Part shown: in pieces, positions 6,269 to 6,419 of the stretch | Position numbering within the stretch: position 1 is the stretch's first letter | Layout: every line of letters begins with the position of its first letter | Origin: Planctomycetaceae bacterium | Lineage (GTDB): Bacteria > Planctomycetota > Planctomycetia > Planctomycetales > Planctomycetaceae | Reading direction: 5' to 3' | Assembly: GCA_015487825.1 (NCBI GenBank) | Contig: WFOZ01000370.1 | Span: forward strand, 1 to 6,419 | Length of the DNA: 6,419 nt | Notes under the pieces: generated by a model | Databases searched by the model: none | Told to the model about the DNA's origin: nothing | Seen by the model: the letters and a program-made list of their open reading frames with translations, nothing else | Position numbers and translations under genes: made by a program

Positions 6269-6341
6269 ACAGTTATTGTTCGAGCGATCCTAACTGGACA
6301 GCGTCAGGTTCAACTCGTTCCCAAGCTCCTGCTTGGGAACG
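6269..6341. repeat. Dispersed hairpin repeat, copy 2 (longer form)
   Basis: This copy joins two blocks found apart at the left of the window: 6269-6291 (22 of 23 bp like 700-722) and 6290-6325 (32 of 36 bp like 500-535). It ends in an 11-bp perfect stem (6316-6326 with 6331-6341) with a TCCT loop. It lies in the same orientation as copy 1, about 5.8 kb away. It is probably the more complete version of a small non-autonomous element. Confidence 0.8.
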
Positions 6342-6342
6342 C

Positions 6343-6375
6343 ACAGGTGGAAAGGTCCTCCTTCCCACCTGTTTT
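6343..6375. terminator. Long hairpin with T-run, possible terminator
   Basis: An 8-bp stem (6343-6350 with 6365-6372), one A/C mismatch, 4 more base pairs (6352-6355 with 6360-6363) and a TCCT loop are followed by TTTT (6372-6375). It starts one base after copy 2 of the repeat. It could end transcription on the plus strand as a backup to the 6136 terminator, or be the second half of a two-hairpin repeat element. No new gene ends just before it. Confidence 0.5.
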
Positions 6376-6419
6376 CGTTCGTTTGAGATGATTTCTGACT
6401 CTACCGGATTCTATGTGCC

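Larger units (their letters stand above)
6108..6419. other. Non-coding region after the operon
   Basis: The 312-bp right end contains the operon terminator (6136-6170), hairpin repeat copy 2 (6269-6341) and a second long hairpin (6343-6375). I see no convincing reading frame on either strand and no RNA gene. The run of palindromic elements suggests an intergenic repeat cluster between transcription units. Confidence 0.6.

Overview
The window looks like part of a planctomycete chromosome. Three things point that way: a membrane-anchored Hanks-type Ser/Thr kinase, a Rieske/cytochrome b pair linked to an octaheme hydroxylamine-oxidoreductase-like cytochrome, and medium GC with weak or absent Shine-Dalgarno sites at several genes. 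The phylum is an inference from gene content and style. No rRNA, tRNA, insertion sequence or CRISPR array was seen.

Layout. At the left edge (1-292, minus strand) lies the 5' part of a secreted protein made largely of Arg/Lys-Glu-Pro tripeptides encoded by 18-bp tandem repeats. A 367-bp gap follows (293-659); it holds a dyad over that gene's ribosome-binding site and one copy of a hairpin repeat. A six-helix membrane Ser/Thr kinase occupies 660-2393 (plus strand). After a 237-bp AT-rich spacer comes a plus-strand three-gene unit: Rieske 2Fe-2S protein (about 2631-3167), a fused cytochrome b6/subunit IV-type cytochrome b (3246-4289) and an octaheme c-type cytochrome of the HAO family (4371-6107). 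A clear rho-independent terminator closes it (6136-6170). The last 250 bases hold a second copy of the hairpin repeat, followed directly by a second long hairpin.

How the genes work together. The Rieske protein and cytochrome b form the core of a quinol-oxidising (or quinone-reducing) bc/b6f-type complex. No cytochrome c1 or f gene is present. In the place where one would be expected sits an octaheme cytochrome with an N-terminal membrane segment. The simplest inference is a dedicated complex that exchanges electrons between the quinone pool and a nitrogen compound (hydroxylamine, NO or nitrite) through the octaheme protein. Anammox planctomycetes are known to have Rieske/cytochrome b complexes associated with HAO-like octaheme proteins, so the concept has precedent. 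The small three-gene form seen here, with Qo-site substitutions and a lysine/alanine/proline-rich tail on the octaheme subunit, is the most interesting content of the window. The kinase is separate and has no evident functional link to the operon.
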